Assembly: GCF_014472395.1 (NCBI RefSeq)
Contig: NZ_JACSZW010000013.1
Coordinates: forward strand, 48,215 to 112,214
From: Pedobacter sp. N36a
Lineage (GTDB): Bacteria > Bacteroidota > Bacteroidia > Sphingobacteriales > Sphingobacteriaceae
Reading direction: 5' to 3'
DNA: 64,000 bases
Part shown: piece after piece, positions 18,027-28,800 of the stretch
Layout of the letters: every line of letters starts with the position of its first letter
Position numbering within the stretch: position 1 is the stretch's first letter
Translations under genes and position numbers: made by a program
The notes under the pieces: generated by a model
What the model was told of the DNA's origin: nothing
The model's input: only the letters and a program-made list of their open reading frames with translations
Databases searched by the model: none

Positions 18027-19667
18027 CTAAAAATGCCCCTGGAAAGCAGGTGACTTTCTGGAGTTTTCGAGTGCGTCCTTGTAATAATTTGTACCCCAAA
18101 GTTGATAACGGTTAAACTGCTGTTTCAAGCGACTTTGAAATGAGGTCCAATCTCTGCTTTCCTTGCTGCTCCAGACCACTTCACTTAAAGCAGACATCCT
18201 TGGGAAAATCATATACTCTATTTTGGAAGGGTTGTTCATATACTCTGTCCATACGTTGGCTTGTGCACCAAGAATATATTTTCTGTATTGAGCTGGAAGA
18301 CCAGCAGGAATAGGCTCATAGCTGTACACCTTTTCTAAGGTGGTCAAACCTGGCATCGTTAATGAATCTCTTTTAGCAGTTTGGGCGTAATCAAAATACA
18401 TATAGTTACCGGGCGTCATGATGGCATAATGTTTTTGTTTTGCCGCCTCAATACCTCCGTCTTCACCTCTCCAGCTCATTACAGTGGCATTAGGAGCGAG
18501 GCCACCTTCTAAAATTTCGTCCCATCCAATAATGCTTTTCCCTTTTTTATTGATGTATTTCTCCATGCGCTGTACAAAATAGCTTTGTAATTCATGCTCA
18601 TCTTTTAGCTGATGGTCTTTCATACGCTGCTGACATTTCGGACATTTCTTCCAGCTGGTTTTCGGACATTCGTCACCACCAATATGAATGTATTTGGCTG
18701 GGAAAAGTGCCGCTACTTCGTCTATGACATCCTGAAAGAAGGTAAAAGTCTGCTCATTTCCTGCACAAAAAACCTCGTCAAAAACACCAAAGGTTTCCTG
18801 AACTTTGTATGGTCCGCCGGTACATCCTAAATAGCTATAAGCGGTTAATGCTGCGGAAGCATGACCTGGCATTTCAATTTCAGGGATGACGGTAATGTAT
18901 CGGTCAGCAGCATATTTAACTATTGCTTTGATTTCCTCCTGGGTGTAAAATCCTCCATGAGGGATATTGGTATTCCCATTTCCTGGCAGGAAACCGGTGA
19001 TGGTGCCTTTACGTTTCGAACCGAGTTCCGTTAATTTTGGATACTTCTTAATTTCAATTCTCCAGCCTTGATCGTCTGTTAAATGCCAGTGGAAATAGTT
19101 CATTTTGTGGAGCGCCAGGTAATCTATGTATTTTTTCACAAAAGATACCGTAGAAAAATGACGGGCTACATCCAAGTGCATCCCGCGGTATTGGAAACGT
19201 GGTTCGTCTTTGATTTTCACAAAAGGAACCGCCAAAGTTTTATCTTTTGAGTTCGGATCCAGCAGCTGTATCAAGGTCTGAACGCCGTAAAAAACACCTT
19301 CTTCGGTAGCAGCGCTAATGAAAATACCTTCCTTTTTCACTTCAAGGGAATAGTTTCCAGTAGTATGATTAGTTTCAGCAGCTTTGCTACTTTCAGGTTT
19401 ATGGTTTAATCTAAGGTAGATCCCTTGTGCAGTAGCCTTACTTTGTTTCAAATTAAAACCGTAAAACTGACTTAAATAAGCATTTAAAAAGGAGGCCGAT
19501 TTTCCTAAACCCTGCTGCTTAAAGACGATAGGGGTTCTGTCCGACAGGTTAAAAGAACCCTTGGAAGTATTAATGACTTCCAAGGGTTGAGGGATGATAT
19601 TAAATTGGGCATGCAGTTCTGCGTTTAACAGCAGTAATGTAAAAAGGCAAAGAAAGAATTTGTTCAT
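18027..19667 (-). CDS. GH20 beta-N-acetylhexosaminidase
   Basis: The 546-residue product has a signal peptide ending LHAQ. An N-terminal GH20b-type domain (about residues 20-145) precedes the catalytic barrel, which contains RYRGMHLDVARHF-like FQYRGMHLDVARHFS, HWHLTDDQGWRIEI and the catalytic Asp-Glu pair in IHIGGDECPKTSW (D332, E333). WTEYMNNPSKIEYMIFPRM near the C-terminus is also typical. It should release terminal GlcNAc or GalNAc by substrate-assisted catalysis in the periplasm or at the surface. It lies 25 bp downstream of a GH16 gene in the same direction, so the locus probably handles a glycan that contains both beta-glucan and N-acetylhexosamine. Confidence 0.93.
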   Translation of the reverse strand: MNKFFLCLFTLLLLNAELHAQFNIIPQPLEVINTSKGSFNLSDRTPIVFKQQGLGKSASFLNAYLSQFYGFNLKQSKATAQGIYLRLNHKPESSKAAETNHTTGNYSLEVKKEGIFISAATEEGVFYGVQTLIQLLDPNSKDKTLAVPFVKIKDEPRFQYRGMHLDVARHFSTVSFVKKYIDYLALHKMNYFHWHLTDDQGWRIEIKKYPKLTELGSKRKGTITGFLPGNGNTNIPHGGFYTQEEIKAIVKYAADRYITVIPEIEMPGHASAALTAYSYLGCTGGPYKVQETFGVFDEVFCAGNEQTFTFFQDVIDEVAALFPAKYIHIGGDECPKTSWKKCPKCQQRMKDHQLKDEHELQSYFVQRMEKYINKKGKSIIGWDEILEGGLAPNATVMSWRGEDGGIEAAKQKHYAIMTPGNYMYFDYAQTAKRDSLTMPGLTTLEKVYSYEPIPAGLPAQYRKYILGAQANVWTEYMNNPSKIEYMIFPRMSALSEVVWSSKESRDWTSFQSRLKQQFNRYQLWGTNYYKDALENSRKSPAFQGHF

Positions 19668-19691
19668 TTGTGTGTGTTTAACGCTGTTGAA

Positions 19692-20957
19692 TTATAATTT
19701 ATTAAAGTAAAAGTCATCGCCATAAGCAGTTCCGGCAACTGGCTTGTACATGTAAACGGTGACTGAAGAATTGGTGGCACCTGTAGTGAAAGTCAGGGAA
19801 GAATTGGTATAGCTCGTAGCGGTAATTGCAGTGTTTACGGCAGCACCACCATAGTTTTTAACGCCGAACATTGCAGATTCTCCTGCGGCACTTACCTTTC
19901 CATAACCTCCAAAAACGTAAGTCGTATTAGGGCTCAGACCGGTAATCACTTGTTCCAAAGAGGTTTCGCCGCCTTGCTGTCTGATTGCTTTTGTACCAGA
20001 CCTGAAATTGGTGGTCACTACAGCGGTATTTCCTGCTGGATTCCAGTTGCCCCAGGGTGCCAGCGCAGCATCTTCAAAACCAGGATTGCCCAGCACAGGA
20101 ACCTCCTTATACACCCTGATATAATCCACATTCATGTTAAAAGGAAGGTCTGCATTGGTAATGGCTCCAGGCCATCCTGCACCGCCAGATTGGTTTAAGA
20201 TCAGGTAAAATGGCTTGTCGAAGGGCCATTGTGAGGAGGTGGCACCGGCAGCTCTGTTATACGTATACTGCAGGACATTGTTGACATAAAACTGAATGGA
20301 AGAAGGGCTCCAGATGATGCCGTAGATGTTATAATCTGCAGTGTTGTAAGCCGTCGTTTTGGTTGCTGAACTACCACCAGAGGCACTGGTAACACTGGCA
20401 TTGTGAATGGTTTGGTGCATGGAGTTTTCATAGTTGACATGTTCCATGATGTCTATTTCCCCACTATTTGGCCAGCCACCATAAGCCACGGGTGTTTCGG
20501 GCATCATCCAGATGGCAGGCCATGAGCCTTGTCCTTGTTTAAATTTTGCCCTAACTTCCACTTTCCCATACAAGAAACTGAATTTTGTGGAAGTTTGAAT
20601 ACCTCCTGAATGGTAGGGTACCGCATCGCCGGCGATCACCGCATTGTCCATTTTCAATACCAGATCTGTTCCATTCTGAGCAACATAGTCGGTGGTGGAA
20701 GTCAGGTATTTTGCCCATGCAGGGGATTGCCTCGGACAATAAGTCCATTTACTGGTATCGAAGCTTCCACTGCTGTTAAATTCATCTGCAAAAACCAGGT
20801 CCCAGGTAGCGCTTAGGGAAGTCAATGTCGTTGCACTTTGAGCAAGGGTACTGCTTTGCAGGTTTTTACTGCCAGCTAGATCCGGACTAGGCTGCAGCGC
20901 TTTTGAACAGGAAAATAGCAGGATGGAGCTGCCCATCAGGAGGTTCATCATTTTCAT
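19692..20957 (-). CDS. GH16 beta-glucanase lipoprotein with C-terminal carbohydrate-binding-like domain
   Basis: The 421-residue product has lipobox LFSC near residue 17. A GH16 domain spans about residues 50-285 with catalytic GEIDIMEHV (E167, D169, E172), WPAIWMMPE and the closing NMNVDYIRVYKE. After it a jelly-roll module (GNPGFEDAALAPWGNW to the end) resembles CBM4/CBM9-type or related beta-sandwich domains seen at the ends of glycanases. It is co-directional with SusD upstream (38 bp) and GH20 downstream. It probably makes the first cuts in a beta-1,3- or mixed-linkage glucan at the surface. Confidence 0.92.
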   Translation of the reverse strand: MKMMNLLMGSSILLFSCSKALQPSPDLAGSKNLQSSTLAQSATTLTSLSATWDLVFADEFNSSGSFDTSKWTYCPRQSPAWAKYLTSTTDYVAQNGTDLVLKMDNAVIAGDAVPYHSGGIQTSTKFSFLYGKVEVRAKFKQGQGSWPAIWMMPETPVAYGGWPNSGEIDIMEHVNYENSMHQTIHNASVTSASGGSSATKTTAYNTADYNIYGIIWSPSSIQFYVNNVLQYTYNRAAGATSSQWPFDKPFYLILNQSGGAGWPGAITNADLPFNMNVDYIRVYKEVPVLGNPGFEDAALAPWGNWNPAGNTAVVTTNFRSGTKAIRQQGGETSLEQVITGLSPNTTYVFGGYGKVSAAGESAMFGVKNYGGAAVNTAITATSYTNSSLTFTTGATNSSVTVYMYKPVAGTAYGDDFYFNKL

Positions 20958-20995
20958 AATTCTTAGTTTAGGATTGGTTTATATTGATTTATGGT

Positions 20996-22504
20996 TTATT
21001 TAATGATAGGCAATGGCGACCAATAAAATTCATGTGTCAAATCATTTGGTTTACCTTTTAATGGTAGCTCTGAAGGGTCACGGTCTGCAGCAGCTTTGGC
21101 TACAGTTTCCGTTCTGATCAGGTCAAACCATCTGGCAGCAGGCTCAGGACCGGCAAATTCCCAGCCTTTTTCTGCGACTACCGCATTTCTAAAATCTGTT
21201 TGATTCAAACCTTTTGCCAATTCCCCTAATCCTGCTCTGTTTCTGACCTCATTAATGGCCTGGTAAGCCGTCTCATCTGGTCCGCCAGACGACATCGCTT
21301 TTGCTTCCGCATAAGTTAAAAGTACTTCTGCATAGCGGATCATGTACACCGTTGCACTTCCCCACCAATCTTTCAGTTTATGGTTAACAGGATCATAGGA
21401 TTCATCGTCTCTGTATTTTAAGAAATAAGGGTGCTTGTGCGTCAGTTTGGTATAATCTACCGCTTTAGCTGGATCGTTACCTAGGAAGTAAACCATTTGG
21501 TAAGTGGCATCTTTTCTCGGGCCTGCAGGGAATTTATTATAGAAGGCAATCTCCCCGAAAGCTTCATCCCATCCACCTTCTTCACCAGGGGCGAAGTTGG
21601 GAGGTCCCATCTGACTGCCGTTACCCCAGTTGTCTCCGTAATCCCAGATGCTGGGCATATTTTTATTGTAATAACAAGCAAATACAGCTTCTTTGTTGAA
21701 TCTGGAATCTTTATCCCAAAGGTCTGAATAGGCATTAACCAGTCCATAACCCCAGATTGCTTTGCCATCTATCACTTCTTTGGCTTTTTTGGCGGCGAGG
21801 TCATATTTGTCGGCCTGTTTCAATGGCCATCCAGCCATGGTCAGGTATACATTGGCCAGCAATGCTTTTGCGGAACCTCTTGTAGGCAGGATGTCTGTGC
21901 TTCCTTGTCGTCTTGGACCAGACCAGGCATCAGGCAGCATTGTTTCTGCTTTTTGAAGGTCTGCGATCACCACATTATAAACTTCCTGTGGGGAAGCATT
22001 GTTTTGCGGCTCCAGATTTGCCTGCAGAGGCATTGGTACTGCACCCCAGGTACGGGTCAGGAAGAAATACGACATGGCGCGGTAGAAATAGCCTACTCCA
22101 GCCGAGTTGTTCCGCTGTACTTCCGTAGCTTCCGTTGCCTTAGGGTAATTCTCTATCAGAGAATTAGAAGATTTGATGGTTTTATAGAAATAGTTCCACC
22201 AGATGGTCATCCTGTCGTTGGAAGAGTTGGCCTGAAAGGTGTCGAAATTGGAGAAACCCATTTTGTTTCCTCCGGCATGGGTGGTAATGTCATCACTGCC
22301 AAAAGTAGTGGCCAGTCCGCCGGTTTGATTCCAGGCCAGGTTATACGTTAAGGAAATGCCCAGAGTGGCAGAATTCAGGTCTTCCGCAGTTTTGTAAAAA
22401 GTTTGAGGAGTGATGCTCCCTTTAGGGTCTTCCTTTAAGAAATCTTTCTTGCAGGAGCAGACAAGCATCGTAGGTATCAGGAGGGTAATGATATATTTTT
22501 TCAT
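20996..22504 (-). CDS. SusD/RagB-family glycan-binding lipoprotein (PUL 2)
   Basis: The 502-residue product has lipobox LVCSC near residue 17. It contains the SusD landmarks: NYFYKTIKSSNSLIENYPKA-like region, GYFYRAMSYFFLTRTWGAVPM, TRGSAKALLANVYLTMAGWP, and the C-terminal IRYAEVLLTYAEAKAMS followed by WEFAGPEPAARWFDLIRT. It is 9 bp downstream of the SusC gene and forms the lid of that transporter. Confidence 0.95.
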   Translation of the reverse strand: MKKYIITLLIPTMLVCSCKKDFLKEDPKGSITPQTFYKTAEDLNSATLGISLTYNLAWNQTGGLATTFGSDDITTHAGGNKMGFSNFDTFQANSSNDRMTIWWNYFYKTIKSSNSLIENYPKATEATEVQRNNSAGVGYFYRAMSYFFLTRTWGAVPMPLQANLEPQNNASPQEVYNVVIADLQKAETMLPDAWSGPRRQGSTDILPTRGSAKALLANVYLTMAGWPLKQADKYDLAAKKAKEVIDGKAIWGYGLVNAYSDLWDKDSRFNKEAVFACYYNKNMPSIWDYGDNWGNGSQMGPPNFAPGEEGGWDEAFGEIAFYNKFPAGPRKDATYQMVYFLGNDPAKAVDYTKLTHKHPYFLKYRDDESYDPVNHKLKDWWGSATVYMIRYAEVLLTYAEAKAMSSGGPDETAYQAINEVRNRAGLGELAKGLNQTDFRNAVVAEKGWEFAGPEPAARWFDLIRTETVAKAAADRDPSELPLKGKPNDLTHEFYWSPLPIIK

Positions 22505-22513
22505 TGGAATAGA

Positions 22514-25513
22514 TTAAAAGGTTAGATTAAGCATAATGGTGAAGGTTTTTGGAGAAGGGTAGGCACCTAAATCAATGCCGGCATCTGAATCGCTGTTTGC
22601 AGCAGTTGAACTGGCCTCAGGGTCAAATCCTTTGTATTTAGTGATGGTAAATAAATTTTGACCACTTAGGGTAAGTTTTGCATTGCCAAACTTCAGCATG
22701 CTTTTAGGGAAATTATAAGATAGGCTGACGTTCTTGAGTCGGGCATAAGCTGCGTTTTGCAGGAATTGTGTGGATTCAATGTATTCTTTTGCCGTACTTG
22801 TCGGATTTGCCCATAGGGAACCTGTGTTTTGAGGCGTCCAGTAATCGGCTGCTGCGGCAAGTGTTGGATAGGCGACATCACTGCTGGCAATTGCTGAGGC
22901 GGCATAGGTGGCATTGAATATTTTATGTCCATAAGCACCTTGAATGAATACATTCAATTCTAAATTCTTGTAATTAAAATTATTGTTGAAGCCCCATTGG
23001 ACTTTAGGCATGGCATTTCCTGAGATCACCATGTCTTCAAAGCCAATTGTCCCGTTTCCACTCAGGTCAGTGTATTTATAATCACCGGCTTTATGTCCAT
23101 TCTCGTCATTTTGGTATACCCCTTCCCATGGGATCAGGTAGAAGGAACCTAATGGTTGTCCCACCTGGATCACCTGAATAGGGGAGTTAATTAAGCCACC
23201 GCCAATTTGTGCACGCCTGATCATGGTTTGCTCACCAAGGCTGACCACTTTATTCTTATTCAAAGCAGCATTAAAGCTGGTATTCCATTTGAAATCGGTA
23301 TGGTCAATCGCATTGAAATCCACCATAAATTCAAAACCTCTGTTGTTCACCGCACCGATATTTTTTAACAGCGTGCCACCTCCCAGATAATTGTCGATCG
23401 GGGTGAAGAGCAGCAGGTCTGTCGTGTTTTTATTGTAGTAATCTGCTGTGATATTCAGTCTTCTGTTGAAAAAGCTCATGTCCACACCGATATCAGCCTG
23501 TTTTGTGGTTTCCCATTTGATATCCGGTGTATTTGGATTACCAAGGGTATAGCCCTGAAAGGAGGTCGTACTTCCGTAAGAATAATTTACCGGACTCAAT
23601 AAGCCCAAGGTACTGTAAGGGGCAATGGATTGGTTTCCGGTTACTCCCCAGCCTGCTCTCAGTTTAAGTGCAGAAAATACATTCAGTTTCTTGATGAAGG
23701 ATTCTTCAGACATATTCCAGCCTAAACTTGCGGAAGGAAAATTACTCCATTTATTATCTCCCTGAAACTTGGAAGATCCATCTCTTCTAATGGTCACTGT
23801 GGCCATGTATTTCCCATCGTAACTGTAGGCAGCTCTACCCATAAACGATAGAATTGACCATTGGGAATAGCCGGATGAAATACTTTGAGCGGTGTTCAGA
23901 CCCAGGTTATAATACCCGTTAGAAGTAGTGCTTAAACCAGATCCATTGGCACTAAAGCTGCTGGAAGTATTTTGCGTGCTCTCTTCCACAGCGGTGATGG
24001 TAAGGTCATGTTTTTCATTGAAGACTTTATGAAAGGTCAGGACATTGTTGTTCTGGAAGTTGTAGTTTTCGGAAAAGCTCTGTGCAGATTTCATATTGCC
24101 CTGGGAAATCCAGTTGTTGGAAAGAGCAGCTGCTTTTGACAGGTTCAGGTCTAATCCAAAAGTAGAGGTAAAGGTTAGCCAGTCTGTAATGTTATACTTC
24201 AGGTTGGCATTCATAGTGGCCACATTAGCAAACACATTATTGTCGCTTTCCATGCTCGTCATATATGGATTTGGCCAGATCGGAGACAATCCGGTTCGGT
24301 TGTATTGTTTGGTTGCCTCATCATCATAAACTGGTTCTGTTGGCGCCCAGGCGATGGAAGCCATGACCGGATTTGCTTTTGAAGTTTGCAGTCCGTTGTT
24401 TTTGGAGTTGATGCGTTGTGCAAAAAGGTTGATTCCGAAGGAGATTTTACTATTTAACTTCGCCTCTAGATTGGTGCGGAGCCCAAATTTCTTTTGGTTG
24501 GTATTCACTAGTAATCCATCCTGATCGGTATAAAAACCGGAGACATAGTATTTTACATTTTCAGAACCTCCATTTACAGCAAGCTGATGGTTTTGGGTGA
24601 TGGCATCTTTAAAAAGCAAGTCTTGCCAATCTGTTGTTTTACCCGCGTAAGATTCTGGATTGGGGATCACCGGACTGCCCGCCGATAGGTTGGCCATGTT
24701 TGCATAGGTGACCGCATCCATCAGTTTGTATCTTTTCATTGGACTGCTGAAATTGACGAAACTGTTGTAGGCCACTTTTACAGCACCTGATTTCCCCTTT
24801 TTAGTGGTCACAATGACTACACCATTCGCGCCTCTTGAACCATATATAGCAGTAGCTGAGGCATCTTTTAACACATCCATTGCTTCAATATCATTTACAT
24901 TGAGGTCCTGGATGCCGATACTGCCCAGCGCTACGCCATCTACAATATATAAAGGTTCATTGCTGCCACCTATAGAATTGGCCCCTCTGATCCTGATTTT
25001 TGCTTGTCCACCAGGTGCACCAGAACTTTGGGTAACGGCAACACCAGCTACTCTTCCCTGTAAGGCATTGGCTGCATTGAGTACGGGCTGATCTTTATAA
25101 CTGTCGGATTTTAGGGTTGCAATAGATCCGGTCAGGTCTTTACGTTTTTGGGTCCCGTAACCGATTACAGCAACCGCATCCAGGGTTTTCACATCAGATT
25201 CTAAAGCTACGGTAATCACTTTTTGGTTGTTTACAGGCATTTGCTTTTCTTTCATCCCCACGTAATTGAAAATTAGCGTGGCATCTGCAGGAGCATTGAT
25301 GGAGAATTTACCGTCTGGATTTGTTTGTGTGGATACGGGAGCTCCTTTTACCCTGACCACCACTCCAGGTAAAGGGGCACCTTCATTGGTGACTTTTCCG
25401 GTGATGACCTGCTGGGCATAGGCGGTGCTAAAGCCGGAACAGAGCAGGAGCAGTAGGAGTCGGAGCATGAGCGCATGTTTAAAAATAGAAGAAGGCTGTA
25501 GTCGTTTGATCAT
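22514..25513 (-). CDS. SusC/RagA-family TonB-linked outer-membrane transporter (PUL 2)
   Basis: The 999-residue product has a signal ending TAYAQQ, a carboxypeptidase-like domain (ITGKVTNEGAPLPGVVVRVK), the TonB-box-like region AVAVIGYGTQKRKDLTGS, a plug with GRVAGVAVTQSSGAPGG and VLKDASATAIYGSRGANG, and a barrel ending in TIMLNLTF. It is the first gene of the leftward operon SusC-SusD-GH16-GH20 and is divergent from the HTCS gene, the usual arrangement for an HTCS-controlled locus. Confidence 0.95.
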   Translation of the reverse strand: MIKRLQPSSIFKHALMLRLLLLLLCSGFSTAYAQQVITGKVTNEGAPLPGVVVRVKGAPVSTQTNPDGKFSINAPADATLIFNYVGMKEKQMPVNNQKVITVALESDVKTLDAVAVIGYGTQKRKDLTGSIATLKSDSYKDQPVLNAANALQGRVAGVAVTQSSGAPGGQAKIRIRGANSIGGSNEPLYIVDGVALGSIGIQDLNVNDIEAMDVLKDASATAIYGSRGANGVVIVTTKKGKSGAVKVAYNSFVNFSSPMKRYKLMDAVTYANMANLSAGSPVIPNPESYAGKTTDWQDLLFKDAITQNHQLAVNGGSENVKYYVSGFYTDQDGLLVNTNQKKFGLRTNLEAKLNSKISFGINLFAQRINSKNNGLQTSKANPVMASIAWAPTEPVYDDEATKQYNRTGLSPIWPNPYMTSMESDNNVFANVATMNANLKYNITDWLTFTSTFGLDLNLSKAAALSNNWISQGNMKSAQSFSENYNFQNNNVLTFHKVFNEKHDLTITAVEESTQNTSSSFSANGSGLSTTSNGYYNLGLNTAQSISSGYSQWSILSFMGRAAYSYDGKYMATVTIRRDGSSKFQGDNKWSNFPSASLGWNMSEESFIKKLNVFSALKLRAGWGVTGNQSIAPYSTLGLLSPVNYSYGSTTSFQGYTLGNPNTPDIKWETTKQADIGVDMSFFNRRLNITADYYNKNTTDLLLFTPIDNYLGGGTLLKNIGAVNNRGFEFMVDFNAIDHTDFKWNTSFNAALNKNKVVSLGEQTMIRRAQIGGGLINSPIQVIQVGQPLGSFYLIPWEGVYQNDENGHKAGDYKYTDLSGNGTIGFEDMVISGNAMPKVQWGFNNNFNYKNLELNVFIQGAYGHKIFNATYAASAIASSDVAYPTLAAAADYWTPQNTGSLWANPTSTAKEYIESTQFLQNAAYARLKNVSLSYNFPKSMLKFGNAKLTLSGQNLFTITKYKGFDPEASSTAANSDSDAGIDLGAYPSPKTFTIMLNLTF

Positions 25514-25706
25514 AATTAATTTGGTTGTTTTTTGTATTTAGAATTTGGTTTTTTTGACTGAAGAAGGAGGTAACCTGGAATTGGTTCAGAATAAAACAGC
25601 GCATAATGGGGCTGGTGTCTACATAATATTTGGTTTAGGTTAGGTAATTGGCGATAAGATGTGCTGAACCGCTTTGCTAAGGTATATAGGAATAGTAGCC
25701 TGAATA

Positions 25707-25739
25707 GGGGGTGAAGTAGTTAAAAAAGGGGGGTAAACT
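25707..25739. promoter_or_regulatory. Direct repeat in the SusC/HTCS intergenic region, candidate HTCS operator
   Basis: Two copies of GGGGGTRAAST, at 25707-25717 and 25729-25739, start 22 bp apart, about two helical turns. They lie in the 298-bp gap between the divergent SusC and HTCS starts. AraC-type output domains of HTCS proteins bind direct repeats of this spacing class, so this is a plausible site. It is not tested. Nothing else clear is seen in the gap. Confidence 0.35.
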
Positions 25740-25811
25740 CGATAGGTTCCCTATATAAAACACAAATAATACTTACATTCAGCCCTAGATATCATATTCC
25801 TTTACCTCCTC

Positions 25812-28800
25812 ATGTTGACTCCTTTTAGAACCCTTGCGATCACTGTTTCATTATTGTGGATCACCTTACCTTCAGCTGCGATTGACTTTTCTTCTGTATT
25901 CTATTTAGGCATAGAAAATGGCCTATCCAACAATGAGGTAAACTGTCTTTTTCAGAGCAGGAATGGCTTTATGTGGTTTGGTACTTTTGATGGATTAAAC
26001 CGTTACGATGGCTACAGTTTCAAGATTTTCAGAAAGAAGCTAAAGGATGGAAATTCGCTGATCAACAACAGGATTCAATGCCTGGCTGAAGATGAAGCTG
26101 GAAATCTCTGGATTGGTACGATGGGCGGGGTATCCATTTATAATGCCGCTCAGGAAAAGTTCAATACGCTATATTTTAAGGCGCTTTCGAAACCCGGAAA
26201 GCAGCTGGTAGACAATACGACGGTCTTAAAAAGAGAAGGAAAAAATGACATGCTGATCGGCACTGCCAAAGACGGCTTGCTGCTGTATATGGCGGCAACA
26301 GGAAAGACCATCCAGATTCCATTTTTAGCAGGCTCCTCAAAGCGGGTTTCTTACCAGGTAACGGCTATCGAAAGGGATAAAAATAACCAGGTTTGGTTGT
26401 TTATTGAGGGCTTGGGTTTATGTAAATATGACCGAAAAACTCAGACAGTCAGCCTCCAGAGCAGCACTTTGAAAAATGCCTCCTGTATTCAGGCAGACGC
26501 TTCGGGGAACCTATGGCTGGGCACAAGCTCTGGAATATATCATTATGGGGTCTCCGACAAGAGGTTCTCCTTTAAGGCATTGCCCCGGCCAGTCACCAGT
26601 TTGTATTTTGATCAACCTGATCGCCTTTGCATCAGTACAGATGGCGGTGGTATTTTTATGATGAATAGCCATGAAGGAAAGCTAATTCATCCGCTCAGGC
26701 CGAATGGGGAAGAGTTATTTACCAGTACTGCCATCAAGGGAATGTTAAAAGATCAGCAAGGCAGGGTATGGGTAGCCACTTTAAGAGGGGGAATAAATAT
26801 CGTAGACGATCAGCGGTACCGCTTTAAAACGCAGAGTCCTCATCCTTCGGAAAAGAACAGTTACCATAACTATTTTATCTCTTCTTTTGCGGAGGATGGG
26901 GCCAATAACATCTGGATAGGGACGGATGGGAATGGGCTGAACCTTTGGGACCGCAAAAGGAATGTATATGTAAACTATAAAAAGGAAGCTAGGAATGGTT
27001 TAAGCAGTAATAATATCACGACCATCTTAAATGACCATCAAAACAGCATTTGGGTAGCTACCTGGGGGGGTGGAATTCACCGTTTCAATAAATCCGAAGG
27101 AACTTTTGAGCATTTTAGTTGTATCCATCCCGCCCATGGTTTGGAATTTAAAAACGTATGGAAGTTATACGAAGACAAAGCACATCATTTATGGGCAAGT
27201 ACATTCGACAATGGCGGATTGTATCGGTTCAATCCAGGGCTGAAGCGCTTTGAATTGTTTGATGATGCGATTGGAAACATACTCTGCTTTGTGGAGGACC
27301 GTAAAGGTAATTTGTGGGCGGGTACGGATAGTAAGTTAATCCGCATCGATAAAGTGTTAAAAAAACACCTGGTTTATCATATTGGACATCGGGTTAGGGC
27401 TATTCTGGAAGATAAAGGAGATGTATTGTGGCTTGGAACGGAGGGCGGTGGACTACTTTCACTGAATACCAGCAGCAAGAAGTACAGGCGATTTACAGAA
27501 AGTGATGGGCTGCCCAATAATGCGGTATTGAATGTCCTTCCTGATCAGGAGGGGACACTTTGGCTGAGTACTTTTTATGGGCTTTCGAAATTCAACCCAA
27601 GTACTAGAAAGTTTCATAATTTCTTTGCCTCCGATGGTTTGCAAAGCAACCAATTCAGTTATCTGGCAGCTGCCAGGTTAAAATCCGGGGAACTGATATT
27701 CGGAGGGATTAAAGGATTCAATGTGTTTTCCGCAGAGGAAATCAGCTTCTCCAGAGATAAACAGCAGGTTTTACTGACGGAACTGAGTATAAACAATAAG
27801 CCTGTAAGCGATAGTTTGAATGCTGGATTTATTAAAAAGACAACAGCCGGAGAAATTGATCAGCTGGTGATTCCTTACGATAAAGCCTCGCTATCTTTCG
27901 GGTTCACTAGTCTGGAATATTCCAAACCTGATAAAATTAATTATGCTTATTTCCTGGAAGGATGGGATAACAATTGGATCAATGCAGGAAAAGTAAAGAC
28001 GGCAAATTACAGCAGGTTAAAGGAAGGAACATATGTCCTTCATCTCAAAGCAAGCAATAGTGAGGGGGAGTGGGGAGATGAAAAGTTAGTCAGTTTGGTG
28101 GTGCTGCCACCCTGGCAGCGAACCTGGTGGGCTTATTCCCTATACGCCTTAGTGATTGGTCTGGGGAGCTATTTATATGTGCGGTATAAACGACAGCAGC
28201 TGGATTTGAACTATAAAGTGCGTCTGGCACAAATGGAAACTGAAAAGGAAAAAGAACTCAATGAGAAGAAGCTTTCTTTTTTCACCAACATTACCCATGA
28301 ATTGAGAACTCCGCTGACTTTAATTGTGAACCCGGTGAAGGAACTCATCGGTAAAACAGAAGATGCGTTGAAGCAGGAATTGACGGTCATCTACAGGAAT
28401 GCAAGCCGTTTATTGACCTTGGTGGATCAGCTGATGTTGTTCCGGACAACGGATCAGGAAACGGCTATGGTTCAGCTCTCTGAATTGAACCTTTACCAGC
28501 TGTGTAAAGATACTTTTGAAAGCTACCAGAAAATTGCTTTGAGCAAGAATATTCATTATGAGTTTGAATGTGCGAACTATGACCTGATGGTTTTTGGCGA
28601 TTATGAAAAATTAGAAATTATCTTTTTTAACCTCCTTTCCAATGCTTTTAAATTTACCCCTGCTCACGGCAGTATCTTGTTCAAGGTAGAAGAAAATGAA
28701 ACGGAGGTCAGGATTTTCATCAATGATACCGGATGTGGGATCAACGAAAATGTCAGGAACAAACTCTTTGAAAAGTATTATCAGGAAAAAAACAGCTCAA

